A DNA stretch of 64,000 bases from assembly GCF_020535565.1 (NCBI RefSeq), contig NZ_CP084758.1:3671001-3735000 (forward strand), read 5' to 3'. Both the position numbers and the translations under genes were made by a program. The notes under the pieces were generated by a model. That model searched no databases. It was not told the DNA's origin and worked only from the letters and a program-made list of their open reading frames with translations. Of this stretch, positions 24,555-33,083 are shown piece by piece (within the stretch, counting starts at the first letter, position 1; every line of letters begins with the position of its first letter). Origin of the DNA: Shinella sp. XGS7 (GTDB taxonomy: Bacteria; Pseudomonadota; Gammaproteobacteria; Burkholderiales; Burkholderiaceae_C).

Positions 24555-25343
24555 GTGGAGTGGGAGATCAAGCAGCTGCTGCCCTGGCTGAATGCCCTGT
24601 GGTGGCCCTTCTGCCGGGCGCTGGCCTTTCTGGCCGCCGCGCCCATGGTGGGTGACGCCATGGTGCCGGTCACCGTGCGCGTGCTGCTGGCCCTGGTGCT
24701 GGCCGTGATCCTGATGCCCATCTCCCAGGCCACCGCCCTGCCCCTGGATCCCTGGTCCCTGGCCGGTGTGGTGGCCGCGGCCGAACAGGCCCTGCTGGGC
24801 CTGGTGCTGGGCCTGGCCTTCCAGCTGGCCATGACGGCCATCACGGTGCTGGGTTTTCTGCTCTCTTCTCAGCTGGGCCTGGCCATGGCGGTGATGAACG
24901 ACCCGCTCAACGGCTCGCTGTCCGATGTGGTGACGGCCCTGCTCTCCATGCTGTGCATGCTGGTCTTCTTCAGCGTGGACGGGCATCTGATCTTCATCCA
25001 GGTGCTGGGCGGCAGCTTTCGCGCCTGGCCGGTGGGCTCGGGGCTGGACGCCCTGGCCCTGGAGACCGTGGCCTACAACCTGGCCTGGGTCTTCTCGGCC
25101 GCCCTGCTGCTGGCCCTGCCCGTGGTCTTCTCCACCCTGGTGGTGCAGATGGGCATGGGCCTGCTCAACCGCGTCTCGCCCAGCCTCAACCTCTTCTCGC
25201 TGGGCTTCTCCCTGGTCACGATCTTCGGCCTCTTCATGCTGACCCGCATGCTGGCCCATGTGCCCGATCACTATCTGCGCATGACGCGCCAGGTGCTGGA
25301 GATGGTGGAGCGTGGCCTGCGCCAGGGAGTGGGCCATGGCTGA
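24555..25343 (+). CDS. fliR: FliR, type III export gate protein
   Basis: A 262-residue membrane protein. The start is GTG at 24555, with GGAG 6 bp upstream. Conserved features are FCRALAFLAAAPMVGDAMVP and FSTLVVQMGMGLLNRVSPSL with NLFSLGFSLVTIFGLFML, the FliR C-terminal helices. It overlaps flhB by 8 bp. Confidence 0.95.
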   Translation: MEWEIKQLLPWLNALWWPFCRALAFLAAAPMVGDAMVPVTVRVLLALVLAVILMPISQATALPLDPWSLAGVVAAAEQALLGLVLGLAFQLAMTAITVLGFLLSSQLGLAMAVMNDPLNGSLSDVVTALLSMLCMLVFFSVDGHLIFIQVLGGSFRAWPVGSGLDALALETVAYNLAWVFSAALLLALPVVFSTLVVQMGMGLLNRVSPSLNLFSLGFSLVTIFGLFMLTRMLAHVPDHYLRMTRQVLEMVERGLRQGVGHG

Positions 25344-26475
25344 GTCCGCCGGTGGCGACAAGACCGAAAAGCCCTCGGAACACAAGCTGCGCAAAACGCG
25401 CGAGCAGGGCCAGGTGGCGCGCTCGCGCGACCTGCCCATGGCCGTGGGCATTCTGCTGGCGCTCAAGCTGCTGCTCCTGCTGATGCCAGGCTATCTGGAG
25501 GACTTCCGCGCCCTCTTCCACCTGCTGCTGGCGCCGCTGGACCTGGACGGCGCCCAGGACAATGTCTGGTCCAACGTCTTCTCGCACAGCCTGCTGCTGC
25601 TGCTCAAGATGGTGGCGCCCCTGCTGATCCTGCCTCTGGCCATCATGCTGGCCTCGCTGATGCCCGGCGGGCTGATCTTTGCCGCCGGCAACTGGGCGCC
25701 CAAGCTCAGCCGCCTGAGCCCCATCTCGAATCTGGGCCGCCTCTTCAGCGCCAAGCACTGGAACGATCTGGGCCTGTCCATCCTCAAGATCCTGTGCCTG
25801 ATTGCGGTCATGGTCTATCTGAGCCGCAGCCTGGCCGACGCCTGGGTGGCCCTGCAGGGCCAGAGCCTGGACCAGGCCCTGCCGCAGGGCGCGGGCATGG
25901 TGCTGGACGCCCTGCTGGTGATGGCGGCCCTGCTGGGCCTCTTCGCCCTGGTTGACGCTCCCCTGCAGCAGATCCTCTTCCTGCGCGGCCAGCGCATGAG
26001 CAAGCAGGAGCTGAAGGAGGAGTACAAGCAGCAGGAGGGCCGGCCCGAGGTGCGCCAGCGCATCCGCCAGCTGCAGCGCGCCATGGCCCAGCGCGGGGTG
26101 CGAAAGTCCGTGCCCGAGGCCGATGTGGTGGTGGTCAACCCCGAGCACTACGCCGTGGCCCTGCGCTATGACGAGCAGCGCGCCGAGGCCCCCTTCGTCG
26201 TGGCCAAGGGCGTGGACGAGATGGCTTTCTACATCCGCGAGGTGGCGCGCCAGCACCAGGTCCAGGTGCTGAGCCTGCCGCCCCTGGCCCGCGCCCTCTA
26301 CAACAGCAGCCAGGTGCAGCAGCAGATTCCGGCTTCGCTTTACCAGGCCGTCGCCCAGGTGCTGAGCTATGTGATGCAGCTCAAGGCCTTCAAGAGCGGC
26401 AAGCGCAAGAGCGCGCCCCAGCTGCCCGGCGATCTGGCCGTGCCGCAACATCTTTCCGATCCGACGCCACCATGA
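25336..26475 (+). CDS. flhB: FlhB, export specificity switch protein
   Basis: A 379-residue protein. It starts at 25336 (MAESAGGDKTEKPSEHKLRK, the usual FlhB N-terminus) with a GGAG-like site; upstream in-frame codons are the end of fliR. Four membrane helices occupy the N-terminal half. The cytoplasmic domain contains the autocleavage motif NPEH at residues 268-271 within VVVVNPEHYAVALRY. It interacts with FliK to switch from hook to filament export. Confidence 0.97.
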   Translation: MAESAGGDKTEKPSEHKLRKTREQGQVARSRDLPMAVGILLALKLLLLLMPGYLEDFRALFHLLLAPLDLDGAQDNVWSNVFSHSLLLLLKMVAPLLILPLAIMLASLMPGGLIFAAGNWAPKLSRLSPISNLGRLFSAKHWNDLGLSILKILCLIAVMVYLSRSLADAWVALQGQSLDQALPQGAGMVLDALLVMAALLGLFALVDAPLQQILFLRGQRMSKQELKEEYKQQEGRPEVRQRIRQLQRAMAQRGVRKSVPEADVVVVNPEHYAVALRYDEQRAEAPFVVAKGVDEMAFYIREVARQHQVQVLSLPPLARALYNSSQVQQQIPASLYQAVAQVLSYVMQLKAFKSGKRKSAPQLPGDLAVPQHLSDPTPP

Positions 26476-28571
26476 ACTTCCTCGCCCGACTCCAAGCCCA
26501 GCTGGGCCCCTACCGCGTGGCCGCGCCGCTGTTCCTGATGGCCATCCTGGCCATGGTGATCCTGCCGCTGCCGCCGGTGCTGCTGGACGTGCTGTTCACC
26601 TTCAATATCGTGCTGGCCCTGGTGGTGATCCTGGTCAGCGTGAACAGCAAGCGGCCGCTGGACTTCTCGGTCTTCCCGAGCATCATCCTGGCCACCACGC
26701 TGATGCGCCTGTCGCTGAACGTGGCCTCCACCCGCGTGGTGCTGCTGCACGGTCATGAGGGCACGCACGCTGCCGGCCAGGTGATCGAGAGCTTCGGCAA
26801 TGTGGTGATCGGCGGCAACTTCGTCGTCGGCCTGGTGGTCTTCATGATCCTGGTCGTGGTGAACTTCATCGTCATCACCAAGGGTGCGACGCGTATCGCC
26901 GAAGTCGGCGCGCGTTTCACCCTCGACGCCATCCCCGGCAAGCAGATGTCGATCGACGCCGACCTTTCCGCCGGCCTCATCGACGAGAAGCAGGCGCAGC
27001 TGCGCCGCCGCGAACTGGAAGAGGAAAGCTCCTTCTTCGGTTCGATGGACGGTGCGTCGAAATTCGTGCGCGGCGATGCCATCGCCTCCATCCTGATCCT
27101 GCTCATCAATATGATCGGCGGCGTGGCCATCGGCGCGCTGATGCACGATCTGAGCCTGGGCGAGTCTTTCCGCACCTATGCCTTGCTGACCATCGGCGAC
27201 GGCCTGGTGGCCCAGATCCCGGCCCTGCTGCTCTCGGCCGCGGCCGCCATCATCGTCACCCGCGTCAGCGACTCGGGCGATGCCGATGGCGCCTTCGAGG
27301 CCCAGATCGGCCAGCAGCTGTTGGCCTCGCCCCAGGTGCTTTACAGCGCCGCGGCCGTGATGCTGGCCCTGGCCCTGATCCCGGGCATGCCCACCCTGGC
27401 CTTCATGAGCTTTGCCGCGGCCCTGGCCTATGCCGGCTGGCGCATGAGCCGCAAGGCGGCCGAGGGCATCAAGCCCGCCGAGCCCCTGGCCGCGGCCGCG
27501 CTCACCGCCGCTCCGCCCGAGCTGGACTGGCGCGCCCTGCCGGTGGTGGAGCCCATCTCGGTGGCCCTGGGCTACAAGCTGGTGAGCCTGATCAGCCCCG
27601 ACCATGGCGCGCCGCTGCAGGCGCGGGTCAAGGGCATGCGCCAGAGCCTGAGCGAGGGCCTGGGCCTGTTGCTGCCACCCATCCAGGTGCGCGACGACCT
27701 CTCGCTCAAGCCCAGCCAGTACTCGGTGCTGCTGGGCGGCAGCGTGATCGCCCAGGCCGAGGTCCAGCCCGAGCGCCTGATGGCCATCGCCTCGGCCCAG
27801 GTCTATGGCGAGCTGGACGGCATCCCCGGCGCCGACCCGGCCTACGGCCTGCCCGTGGTCTGGATCGAGAGCCACCAGAAGGCCCACGCCCTGGGCCTGG
27901 GCTACCAGGTGGTGGACCTGCCCAGCGTGATCGCCACCCATCTCTCCAAGGTGGTGCGCGAGCAGCTGCCCGAGCTGCTGCGCTTCGATGACGTGGCCGC
28001 CCTGCAGGAGCGCCTCACCGCCCTGGCGCCCAAGCTGGCCGCGGCCCTGGACAAGGCCTACAACCACGCCCAGCTGCTCAAGATCTTCCGCCTGCTGCTG
28101 GCCGAGGGCGTCTCGCTCAAGGACATCGTGCCCATCGCCAGCACCCTGGTGGAGAACGCCGAGACCACCAAGGATCCCATCCTGCTGGCCGCCGAGCTGC
28201 GCTGCACCCTGCGCCGCCAGATCGTGGGTCAGCTCTGCGGCCCGGTGGGCACGCTGAGGGTCTTCAATCTGGGCAGCGATCTGGAGAACCTGCTGCTGGG
28301 CGCGCTCAATCAGGCGCGCCAGGGCAACGCCAAGGTGCAGCTGGACAGCTACCCGGTGGACCCGCAGCTGCTGGCCCAGCTGCAGCAGCACATGCCCGCC
28401 GCGCGTGACCAGATGAAGGGCCAGGGCGCCGCCCCGGTCTTGCTGGTCATGCCACAGATCCGCCCCCTGCTGGCCCGCTATGCGCGTCTCTTCGCACCGG
28501 GACTGGCGGTCTTGTCATATAACGAGATCCCGGAGCAGCGCGAGATCGCGGTCATCGGCGCGCTGGGTTGA
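26472..28571 (+). CDS. flhA: FlhA, export gate protein
   Basis: A 699-residue protein with an N-terminal block of eight membrane helices and the conserved FHIPEP-type loop (ITKGATRIAEVGARFTLDAI then GKQMSIDADLSAGLIDE), and a cytoplasmic substrate-docking domain (ATHLSKVVREQLPELLRFDD). Bases at about 26815-27110, coding for that loop, switch to CTC/GTC-rich codon choice unlike the rest of the gene. It overlaps flhB by 4 bp. Confidence 0.97.
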   Translation: MNFLARLQAQLGPYRVAAPLFLMAILAMVILPLPPVLLDVLFTFNIVLALVVILVSVNSKRPLDFSVFPSIILATTLMRLSLNVASTRVVLLHGHEGTHAAGQVIESFGNVVIGGNFVVGLVVFMILVVVNFIVITKGATRIAEVGARFTLDAIPGKQMSIDADLSAGLIDEKQAQLRRRELEEESSFFGSMDGASKFVRGDAIASILILLINMIGGVAIGALMHDLSLGESFRTYALLTIGDGLVAQIPALLLSAAAAIIVTRVSDSGDADGAFEAQIGQQLLASPQVLYSAAAVMLALALIPGMPTLAFMSFAAALAYAGWRMSRKAAEGIKPAEPLAAAALTAAPPELDWRALPVVEPISVALGYKLVSLISPDHGAPLQARVKGMRQSLSEGLGLLLPPIQVRDDLSLKPSQYSVLLGGSVIAQAEVQPERLMAIASAQVYGELDGIPGADPAYGLPVVWIESHQKAHALGLGYQVVDLPSVIATHLSKVVREQLPELLRFDDVAALQERLTALAPKLAAALDKAYNHAQLLKIFRLLLAEGVSLKDIVPIASTLVENAETTKDPILLAAELRCTLRRQIVGQLCGPVGTLRVFNLGSDLENLLLGALNQARQGNAKVQLDSYPVDPQLLAQLQQHMPAARDQMKGQGAAPVLLVMPQIRPLLARYARLFAPGLAVLSYNEIPEQREIAVIGALG

Positions 28572-28607
28572 TCTCAGGGTCCTGAATTCGAGAACGGAGA
28601 ACTGGCT

Positions 28608-29855
28608 ATGGGAAAACACAGCCCGGTCGCAGCGGCGCCGCGCTATATGGAGCAGTTTCGCTGCGCAGGCTCGAGCTGCCCGGAGAACTGCTGCACCGGC
28701 TGGACGGTGGCCATCGACAAGCCCAGCTACCAGCAGTACCGCGAGGTCAAGCAGGAGCCCCTGGCCAGCCTCTTCCGCGAGAGCCTGGAGCGCCTGCCGG
28801 CCGGTGGCAACAGCAAGTCCTATGCGCGCATCCTGATGCGCAGCGACGGCAGCTGCCCCTTTCTGGACGAGAGCCGGCTGTGCCGCATCCACGGCCAGCT
28901 GGGCGAAAAGGCCCTGTCGGACACCTGCAGCCACTACCCTCGCTCCTACGCCACCGACGCCGAGGAGCACCAGGTCTACGCCACGCTGAGCTGTCCCGAG
29001 GCCGCGCGCATCGCCCTGACCGATGCTGCGGCCCTGGAGCCCATCAGCCTGCAGCTGCCTTTTGCCAATGCCCAGCTGGTGCCGCTCTACGGCCGGCGCG
29101 CCGCCCCCGCGGACGATGAGCAGGACCCCGTGCGCAAGCATGCGCGCCTGATCGCCCAGGCCGTGCAGGCCCTGGTGCGTCTGCCCACGCTCAGCGCAGC
29201 CCAGTCCCTGGTGCAGGCTGGCATGCTGCTGCGCCGCATTGCCCGCATCGAGAGCCGCGGCCCGGCGGGCGAGCAGGCTCTGGCCGAGGCCATGGGCCAC
29301 TACCTCAACCCGGCCAATCTGGCCGAGGTGCCCAGCCTGCTGGCCCAGCTGCCCGTGCTGCACGAGGCCCAGCTGAGCATGCTCTTCGACACCACGCAGC
29401 GATATCTGGCCGCCCACCGTGGTCGCCCCTCCTTCCGCGAGCTGATCCTGGACGTGCAGGAAGGCCTGCAGCTGGGCCAGGGTGGCAGCGCCGCCGCCGC
29501 CCGCCTGGACGCGGCCATGCGCGAGCGCTGGGCACCGCTGGAGGCCGCCCAGCCCCAGCTGCTGAAGAACTACCTGCTCAATGATCTGGGCAAGTCCCTG
29601 TTCCCGCGCCGGGGCATCGCCGAGCTGGAGCGCGAGTTCATGGACCTGGCCGTGCGCTTCGCCCTGATCAAGTTCTTCCTGCTGGGCCTGGCCGCCAAGC
29701 GCGGCGAGGACTTCGGCGTGGACGATGTGGTGCGCGTGGTCTATGTGGTGGTGCGCAATATCGAGCACAACACCGCCTTCATGAAGACGGTGATGGACGA
29801 TCTGGAAGCCCGCAACGCCCTGCGCCTGGACGTGCTGGCCACCATGGTGCTCTGA
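28608..29855 (+). CDS. fliB: FliB/LafV-like flagellin lysine N-methylase
   Basis: A 415-residue protein. The N-terminal Cys-rich motif is characteristic of FliB: YMEQFRCAGSSCPENCCTGW, followed by CPFLDESRLCRIHGQLGEK and LSDTCSHYPRSY, probably metal or Fe-S ligands. FliB methylates surface lysines of flagellin; LafV is its counterpart in lateral flagellar clusters. It lies 36 bp downstream of flhA and next to the flagellin genes, which fits that substrate. Confidence 0.87.
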   Translation: MGKHSPVAAAPRYMEQFRCAGSSCPENCCTGWTVAIDKPSYQQYREVKQEPLASLFRESLERLPAGGNSKSYARILMRSDGSCPFLDESRLCRIHGQLGEKALSDTCSHYPRSYATDAEEHQVYATLSCPEAARIALTDAAALEPISLQLPFANAQLVPLYGRRAAPADDEQDPVRKHARLIAQAVQALVRLPTLSAAQSLVQAGMLLRRIARIESRGPAGEQALAEAMGHYLNPANLAEVPSLLAQLPVLHEAQLSMLFDTTQRYLAAHRGRPSFRELILDVQEGLQLGQGGSAAAARLDAAMRERWAPLEAAQPQLLKNYLLNDLGKSLFPRRGIAELEREFMDLAVRFALIKFFLLGLAAKRGEDFGVDDVVRVVYVVVRNIEHNTAFMKTVMDDLEARNALRLDVLATMVL

Positions 29856-29876
29856 GGAAAGCGCAAGTAGGGCGGC

Positions 29877-30902
29877 TCAGCCACCCTCCGGCGTCTCCTG
29901 CAGCAGCTGGGCGATCTCGGCCGCCGCGCGGAAGAGACCGGCGCTGCTGCTCTGGGCCAGGCCCAGCGCGCGCTGCGCGGCCGCGGCCTCCGGCAGCAGG
30001 GGCGGCACCAGGCTCAGCCGGCAATGCCGCAGGCGCAACGGCACGGCGGCCAGGCGCCGCGACACCGCCGGCAGGCGCTGCCGCAGGGCCTGTGCGGCCT
30101 CGGGCGAGTCCAGCACGAAATGCAGCAGCAGGCCCTGGCGCCACTGCAAGAGCAGCATCAGCCAGCCCCGGCCAAAGCGCAGGTTCAGACTCAGGCACAG
30201 GCCCGCGTCCGCGGCGGGCGGCAGGCCGTCCTCTTCCCGGCCCTCTCCGGGCTCCGCCGGCGCATGGCTCAAGCCCTGACCCCATTGCGGCAGCGGCGCC
30301 ATCAGGCGCATCCACAGCACCTGGCCGCCCCAGCCCGGCAGCTGCAGGGCCGCGCCCTGCTCGGCCGCACGCTGGGCCAGGCTTGCGGCGCCGGGCGCCA
30401 GCGAGCCGTTTCCTGCGTCCACCATGCCCAGGCGCAGCTGCTCGGCCAGCGCGCGCGAACGCCACTGGGCCGCCACGCTGGCCGGCTGCCGGGCCTCCAG
30501 GCCCTGCTGGCGGCGCTGCAGCCAGGCGCGGTCGGGGCGCAGGGCCGCGTAGCGCCAGTCCTCCTCGCCGGCCTGGCCGCTAGCGGGCGGCGGCAGCGCC
30601 TCCTCGGCCAACCCCGCAGACACGCTCTCGGGCAGGCGCTGCAGGGCCAGGCGCGGCAGGCCGCTGAGCACGCGCATCGAGACCCACTCGCCCGGGCTGG
30701 CCGTGCCGGCCGGCAGCTGCAGACGCAGGCCCGCCTCGTCGCTCGCCAGCAGCTCGCCCAGCGGCCCCAGGCTCACCCGCAGACGCAGCAGCTCGCCCGG
30801 CAGCGGCTGGCGCGTGCCGCCCTGGGCCTGCGCCTCGATGCGGCGCGGCGCGGCCACGGCCGCCAGGGGCGCGATGGATCGTGGGCTGAGCGGTTCGGGC
30901 AT
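29877..30902 (-). CDS. Second FliK-like protein (hook-length-control-type C-terminus)
   Basis: A 341-residue protein. The N-terminal half is Ala/Gln/Leu-rich and not recognised. The C-terminal part (about residues 240-310) has the pattern of the FliK switch domain: LCLSLNLRFGRGWLMLLLQW, then LLLHFVLDSPEAAQALRQRL and RLRHCRLSLV. It is convergent with fliB and carries its own FliA-type promoter at 30929-30956, so it is probably made late. Function beyond a FliK-type fold is unknown; the canonical FliK is at 12210-13343. Confidence 0.55.
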   Translation of the reverse strand: MPEPLSPRSIAPLAAVAAPRRIEAQAQGGTRQPLPGELLRLRVSLGPLGELLASDEAGLRLQLPAGTASPGEWVSMRVLSGLPRLALQRLPESVSAGLAEEALPPPASGQAGEEDWRYAALRPDRAWLQRRQQGLEARQPASVAAQWRSRALAEQLRLGMVDAGNGSLAPGAASLAQRAAEQGAALQLPGWGGQVLWMRLMAPLPQWGQGLSHAPAEPGEGREEDGLPPAADAGLCLSLNLRFGRGWLMLLLQWRQGLLLHFVLDSPEAAQALRQRLPAVSRRLAAVPLRLRHCRLSLVPPLLPEAAAAQRALGLAQSSSAGLFRAAAEIAQLLQETPEGG

Positions 30903-30928
30903 GGGTGTGGGTCCTCGTCTACCCTTTC

Positions 30929-30956
30929 AAAGCGACCGGCGCACATCAGCGCTTAA
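30929..30956 (-). promoter_or_regulatory. FliA-type promoter of the second fliK-like gene
   Basis: TTAAGCGC (30949-30956), 12-bp spacer, GTCGCTTT (30929-30936) on the minus strand, 27 bp before the start codon. Same form and spacing as the flagellin sites. Confidence 0.55.
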
Positions 30957-30990
30957 GCCCGCAGGGCCTCGGCACCCCACCAGGCACGGA

Positions 30991-31020
30991 AAAACAAAAA
31001 GCCAGGCAGAGCCTGGCTTT
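30991..31020 (-). terminator. Intrinsic terminator of flagellin gene 1
   Basis: Stem AAAGCCAGGC/GCCTGGCTTT with a 3-nt loop (30998-31020) followed on the minus strand by a T-rich tract. The stem sequence is identical to that after flagellin gene 2 and gene 3. Confidence 0.85.
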
Positions 31021-31060
31021 CCTGGCGCATCGCACCCCAGCGCGGGGGAGCTTGCAGCGA

Positions 31061-31903
31061 TTACTGCAGCAGGGACATGACCATGCCGGACATGCCGTTG
31101 CTCTGCTTGAGCATGGAGGACGAAGCCTGCATCAGCATCTGCTTGGTGGTCATGTTCGAGCTCTCGGTCGCGTAGTCCACGTCCATGATGCGACCCTTGG
31201 CCTGGTCCACATTGGTCTTCATGTTCTGCAGGTTGTTGAAGACATGGTCCAGACGGTTGGCGCCAGCACCCAGCTTGGAGCGGGCGGCACCGACGGACTT
31301 CAGCACGGTGTTGGCCAGATCGATGGCGGCGTTGGCATCGGTGGAAGAGGCAAAGGTATTGGCCTTCAGCAGACCGATGTCGGTGGACACCTGGGTGACT
31401 TCCGTGCCGGCCTTGAAGGCGTAGGTCTCGGCCTTGTCCGAACCGATCTGGAAGGTCACGCCGGCAGCAACGCCCAGGGCGCCGGTGGCGCCCAGCAGGG
31501 CCTGACCACCGAACTTGGTGTTGGTCGTGATGTTGTCCAGTTCCTTGCCCAGATCGTCGAACTCGGCCTTCATGGCCAGCAGGTCATCGGCTGTGGCCGT
31601 GCCGCTGGCGCCTTCGGTGGCCAGGTCCTTCATGCGCAGCACGATATTGGTCATCTCGTCCATCGCGCCTTCGGCGGTCTGGAGCATGGAGATGCCGTTC
31701 TGGGTGTTGCGCTGGGCCACGGCCATGCCGCGGGTCTGGGCGTTCAGGCGGGTGGCGATCTGCAGGCCGGCAGCGTCGTCCATCGCGGAGTTGACGCGGA
31801 AGCCCGTGCCCAGACGGGTCATCGAGGTGGACAGGGCCTTGTTGGTCTTGGCCAGGGAACCCTGGGTCGAGAGGGAAGCGGCGTTGGTGTGCAGGCTCAA
31901 CAT
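31061..31903 (-). CDS. fliC1: Flagellin 1 (short type)
   Basis: A 280-residue flagellin starting MLSLHTNAASLSTQGSLAKT, with D0/D1 segments at both ends (SSNMTTKQMLMQASSSMLKQ near the C-terminus) and only a short central region, so a thin filament without large outer domains is expected. AGGAG precedes the ATG. It is the most promoter-distal of three tandem copies. The first about 120 residues are identical in all three; the copies differ mainly at about residues 125-210. Here the region reads LLGATGALGVAAGVTFQIGS. Confidence 0.96.
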   Translation of the reverse strand: MLSLHTNAASLSTQGSLAKTNKALSTSMTRLGTGFRVNSAMDDAAGLQIATRLNAQTRGMAVAQRNTQNGISMLQTAEGAMDEMTNIVLRMKDLATEGASGTATADDLLAMKAEFDDLGKELDNITTNTKFGGQALLGATGALGVAAGVTFQIGSDKAETYAFKAGTEVTQVSTDIGLLKANTFASSTDANAAIDLANTVLKSVGAARSKLGAGANRLDHVFNNLQNMKTNVDQAKGRIMDVDYATESSNMTTKQMLMQASSSMLKQSNGMSGMVMSLLQ

Positions 31904-31933
31904 GATGGGGGCACTCCTGAAGGGGTTGTCTGT

Positions 31934-31957
31934 GGGGCAGGCGTTCCGGCCTGCCCT
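31934..31957 (-). promoter_or_regulatory. 5' leader hairpin of flagellin gene 1
   Basis: Perfect stem GGGCAGGC/GCCTGCCC with a 6-nt loop, about 31 bp before the start codon. The identical element precedes gene 2, and gene 3 has a hairpin in the same place with different sequence (33956-33980). It may stabilise the messages. Confidence 0.45.
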
Positions 31958-31966
31958 CCCCTTCAC

Positions 31967-31994
31967 AAGGCGGCTGGCCTGGCCCCGAACTTAA
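31967..31994 (-). promoter_or_regulatory. FliA-type promoter of flagellin gene 1
   Basis: TTAAGTTC (31987-31994), 12-bp spacer, GCCGCCTT (31967-31974). The -35 block and the first six -10 bases (GCCGCC) are conserved in front of all three flagellin genes, while the spacer sequences differ. Confidence 0.75.
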
Positions 31995-32003
31995 ATGCCG
32001 GCA

Positions 32004-32031
32004 CAAAAAAAGCCAGGCAGAGCCTGGCTTT
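32004..32031 (-). terminator. Intrinsic terminator of flagellin gene 2
   Basis: Stem AAAGCCAGGC/GCCTGGCTTT (32009-32031) followed on the minus strand by six Ts. Confidence 0.85.
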
Positions 32032-32071
32032 TGCAGCGCGTGGCTCCCCAGTGCGGGGGAGCTTGCAGCGA

Positions 32072-32911
32072 TTACTGCAGCAGGGACATGACCATGCCGG
32101 ACATGCCATTGCTCTGCTTGAGCATGGAGGATGAAGCCTGCATCAGCATCTGCTTGGTGGTCATGTTCGAGCTCTCGGTGGCGTAGTCCACGTCCATGAT
32201 GCGACCTTTGGCCTGGTCCACATTGGTCTTCATGTTCTGCAGGTTGTTGAAGACATGGTCCAGACGGTTGGCGCCGGCCCCCAGCTTGGAGCGGGCGGCA
32301 CCAATCGCCTTCAGCACATTGTTGGCCTGGTCGATGGCGGTGTTGGCCAGGGTAGCGGTGCCGAAGGCATTGCCCTTCAGGGTGGCGATATCGGTGGCCA
32401 CCTTCTTGACTTCGGTGCTGGCATCGAAGGCGTACTTCTCGGCCTTGTCCGAGCCGATCTGGAAGGTCACGGCGGCGTTTTCCAGCGTGCCACCGGTCGC
32501 CAGCAGGGCCTGGCCGCCGAACTTGGTGTTGGCGGTGATGTTGTCCAGCTCCAGGGCCAGATCATCGAACTCGGCCTTCATGGCGGTCAGGTCATCGGCC
32601 GTGGCCGTGCCGCTGGCGCCTTCGGTGGCCAGGTCCTTCATACGCAGCACGATATTGGTCATCTCGTCCATCGCGCCTTCGGCGGTCTGGAGCATGGAGA
32701 TGCCGTTCTGGGTGTTGCGCTGGGCCACGGCCATGCCGCGGGTCTGGGCGTTCAGACGGGTGGCGATCTGCAGGCCGGCAGCGTCGTCCATCGCGGAGTT
32801 GACGCGGAAGCCCGTGCCCAGACGGGTCATCGAGGTGGACAGGGCCTTGTTGGTCTTGGCCAGGGAACCCTGGGTCGAGAGGGAAGCGGCGTTGGTGTGC
32901 AGGCTCAACAT
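32072..32911 (-). CDS. fliC2: Flagellin 2 (short type)
   Basis: A 279-residue flagellin nearly identical to its neighbours over the N-terminal 120 and C-terminal 70 residues. The variable part is distinctive: ALLATGGTLENAAVTFQIGS, then STEVKKVATDIATLKGNAF. It has its own AGGAG site, FliA-type promoter (32975-33002), leader hairpin and terminator, so it is a free-standing transcription unit. Confidence 0.96.
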   Translation of the reverse strand: MLSLHTNAASLSTQGSLAKTNKALSTSMTRLGTGFRVNSAMDDAAGLQIATRLNAQTRGMAVAQRNTQNGISMLQTAEGAMDEMTNIVLRMKDLATEGASGTATADDLTAMKAEFDDLALELDNITANTKFGGQALLATGGTLENAAVTFQIGSDKAEKYAFDASTEVKKVATDIATLKGNAFGTATLANTAIDQANNVLKAIGAARSKLGAGANRLDHVFNNLQNMKTNVDQAKGRIMDVDYATESSNMTTKQMLMQASSSMLKQSNGMSGMVMSLLQ

Positions 32912-32974
32912 GATGGGGGCACTCCTGAAGGGGTTGTCTGTGGGGCAGGCGTTCCGGCCTGCCCTCCCCTTCAC

Positions 32975-33002
32975 AAGGCGGCCGACCAGACAGGGAACTT
33001 AA
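32975..33002 (-). promoter_or_regulatory. FliA-type promoter of flagellin gene 2
   Basis: TTAAGTTC (32995-33002), 12-bp spacer, GCCGCCTT (32975-32982) on the minus strand. Confidence 0.75.
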
Positions 33003-33012
33003 ACGCCGGCAC

Positions 33013-33043
33013 AAAAGAAAAAAGCCAGGCAGAGCCTGGCTTT
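33013..33043 (-). terminator. Intrinsic terminator of flagellin gene 3
   Basis: Stem AAAGCCAGGC/GCCTGGCTTT (33021-33043) followed on the minus strand by a T-rich tract. Confidence 0.85.
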
Positions 33044-33083
33044 CTTGGCGCATGGCTCCCCAGCGCAGGGGAGCTTGCAGCGA

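Noticed and set aside
26367-28391. A 674-codon minus-strand open frame opposite flhA
   Set aside because: Same shadow effect: His/Gln/Gly-rich with no domain, while FlhA is complete on the plus strand.
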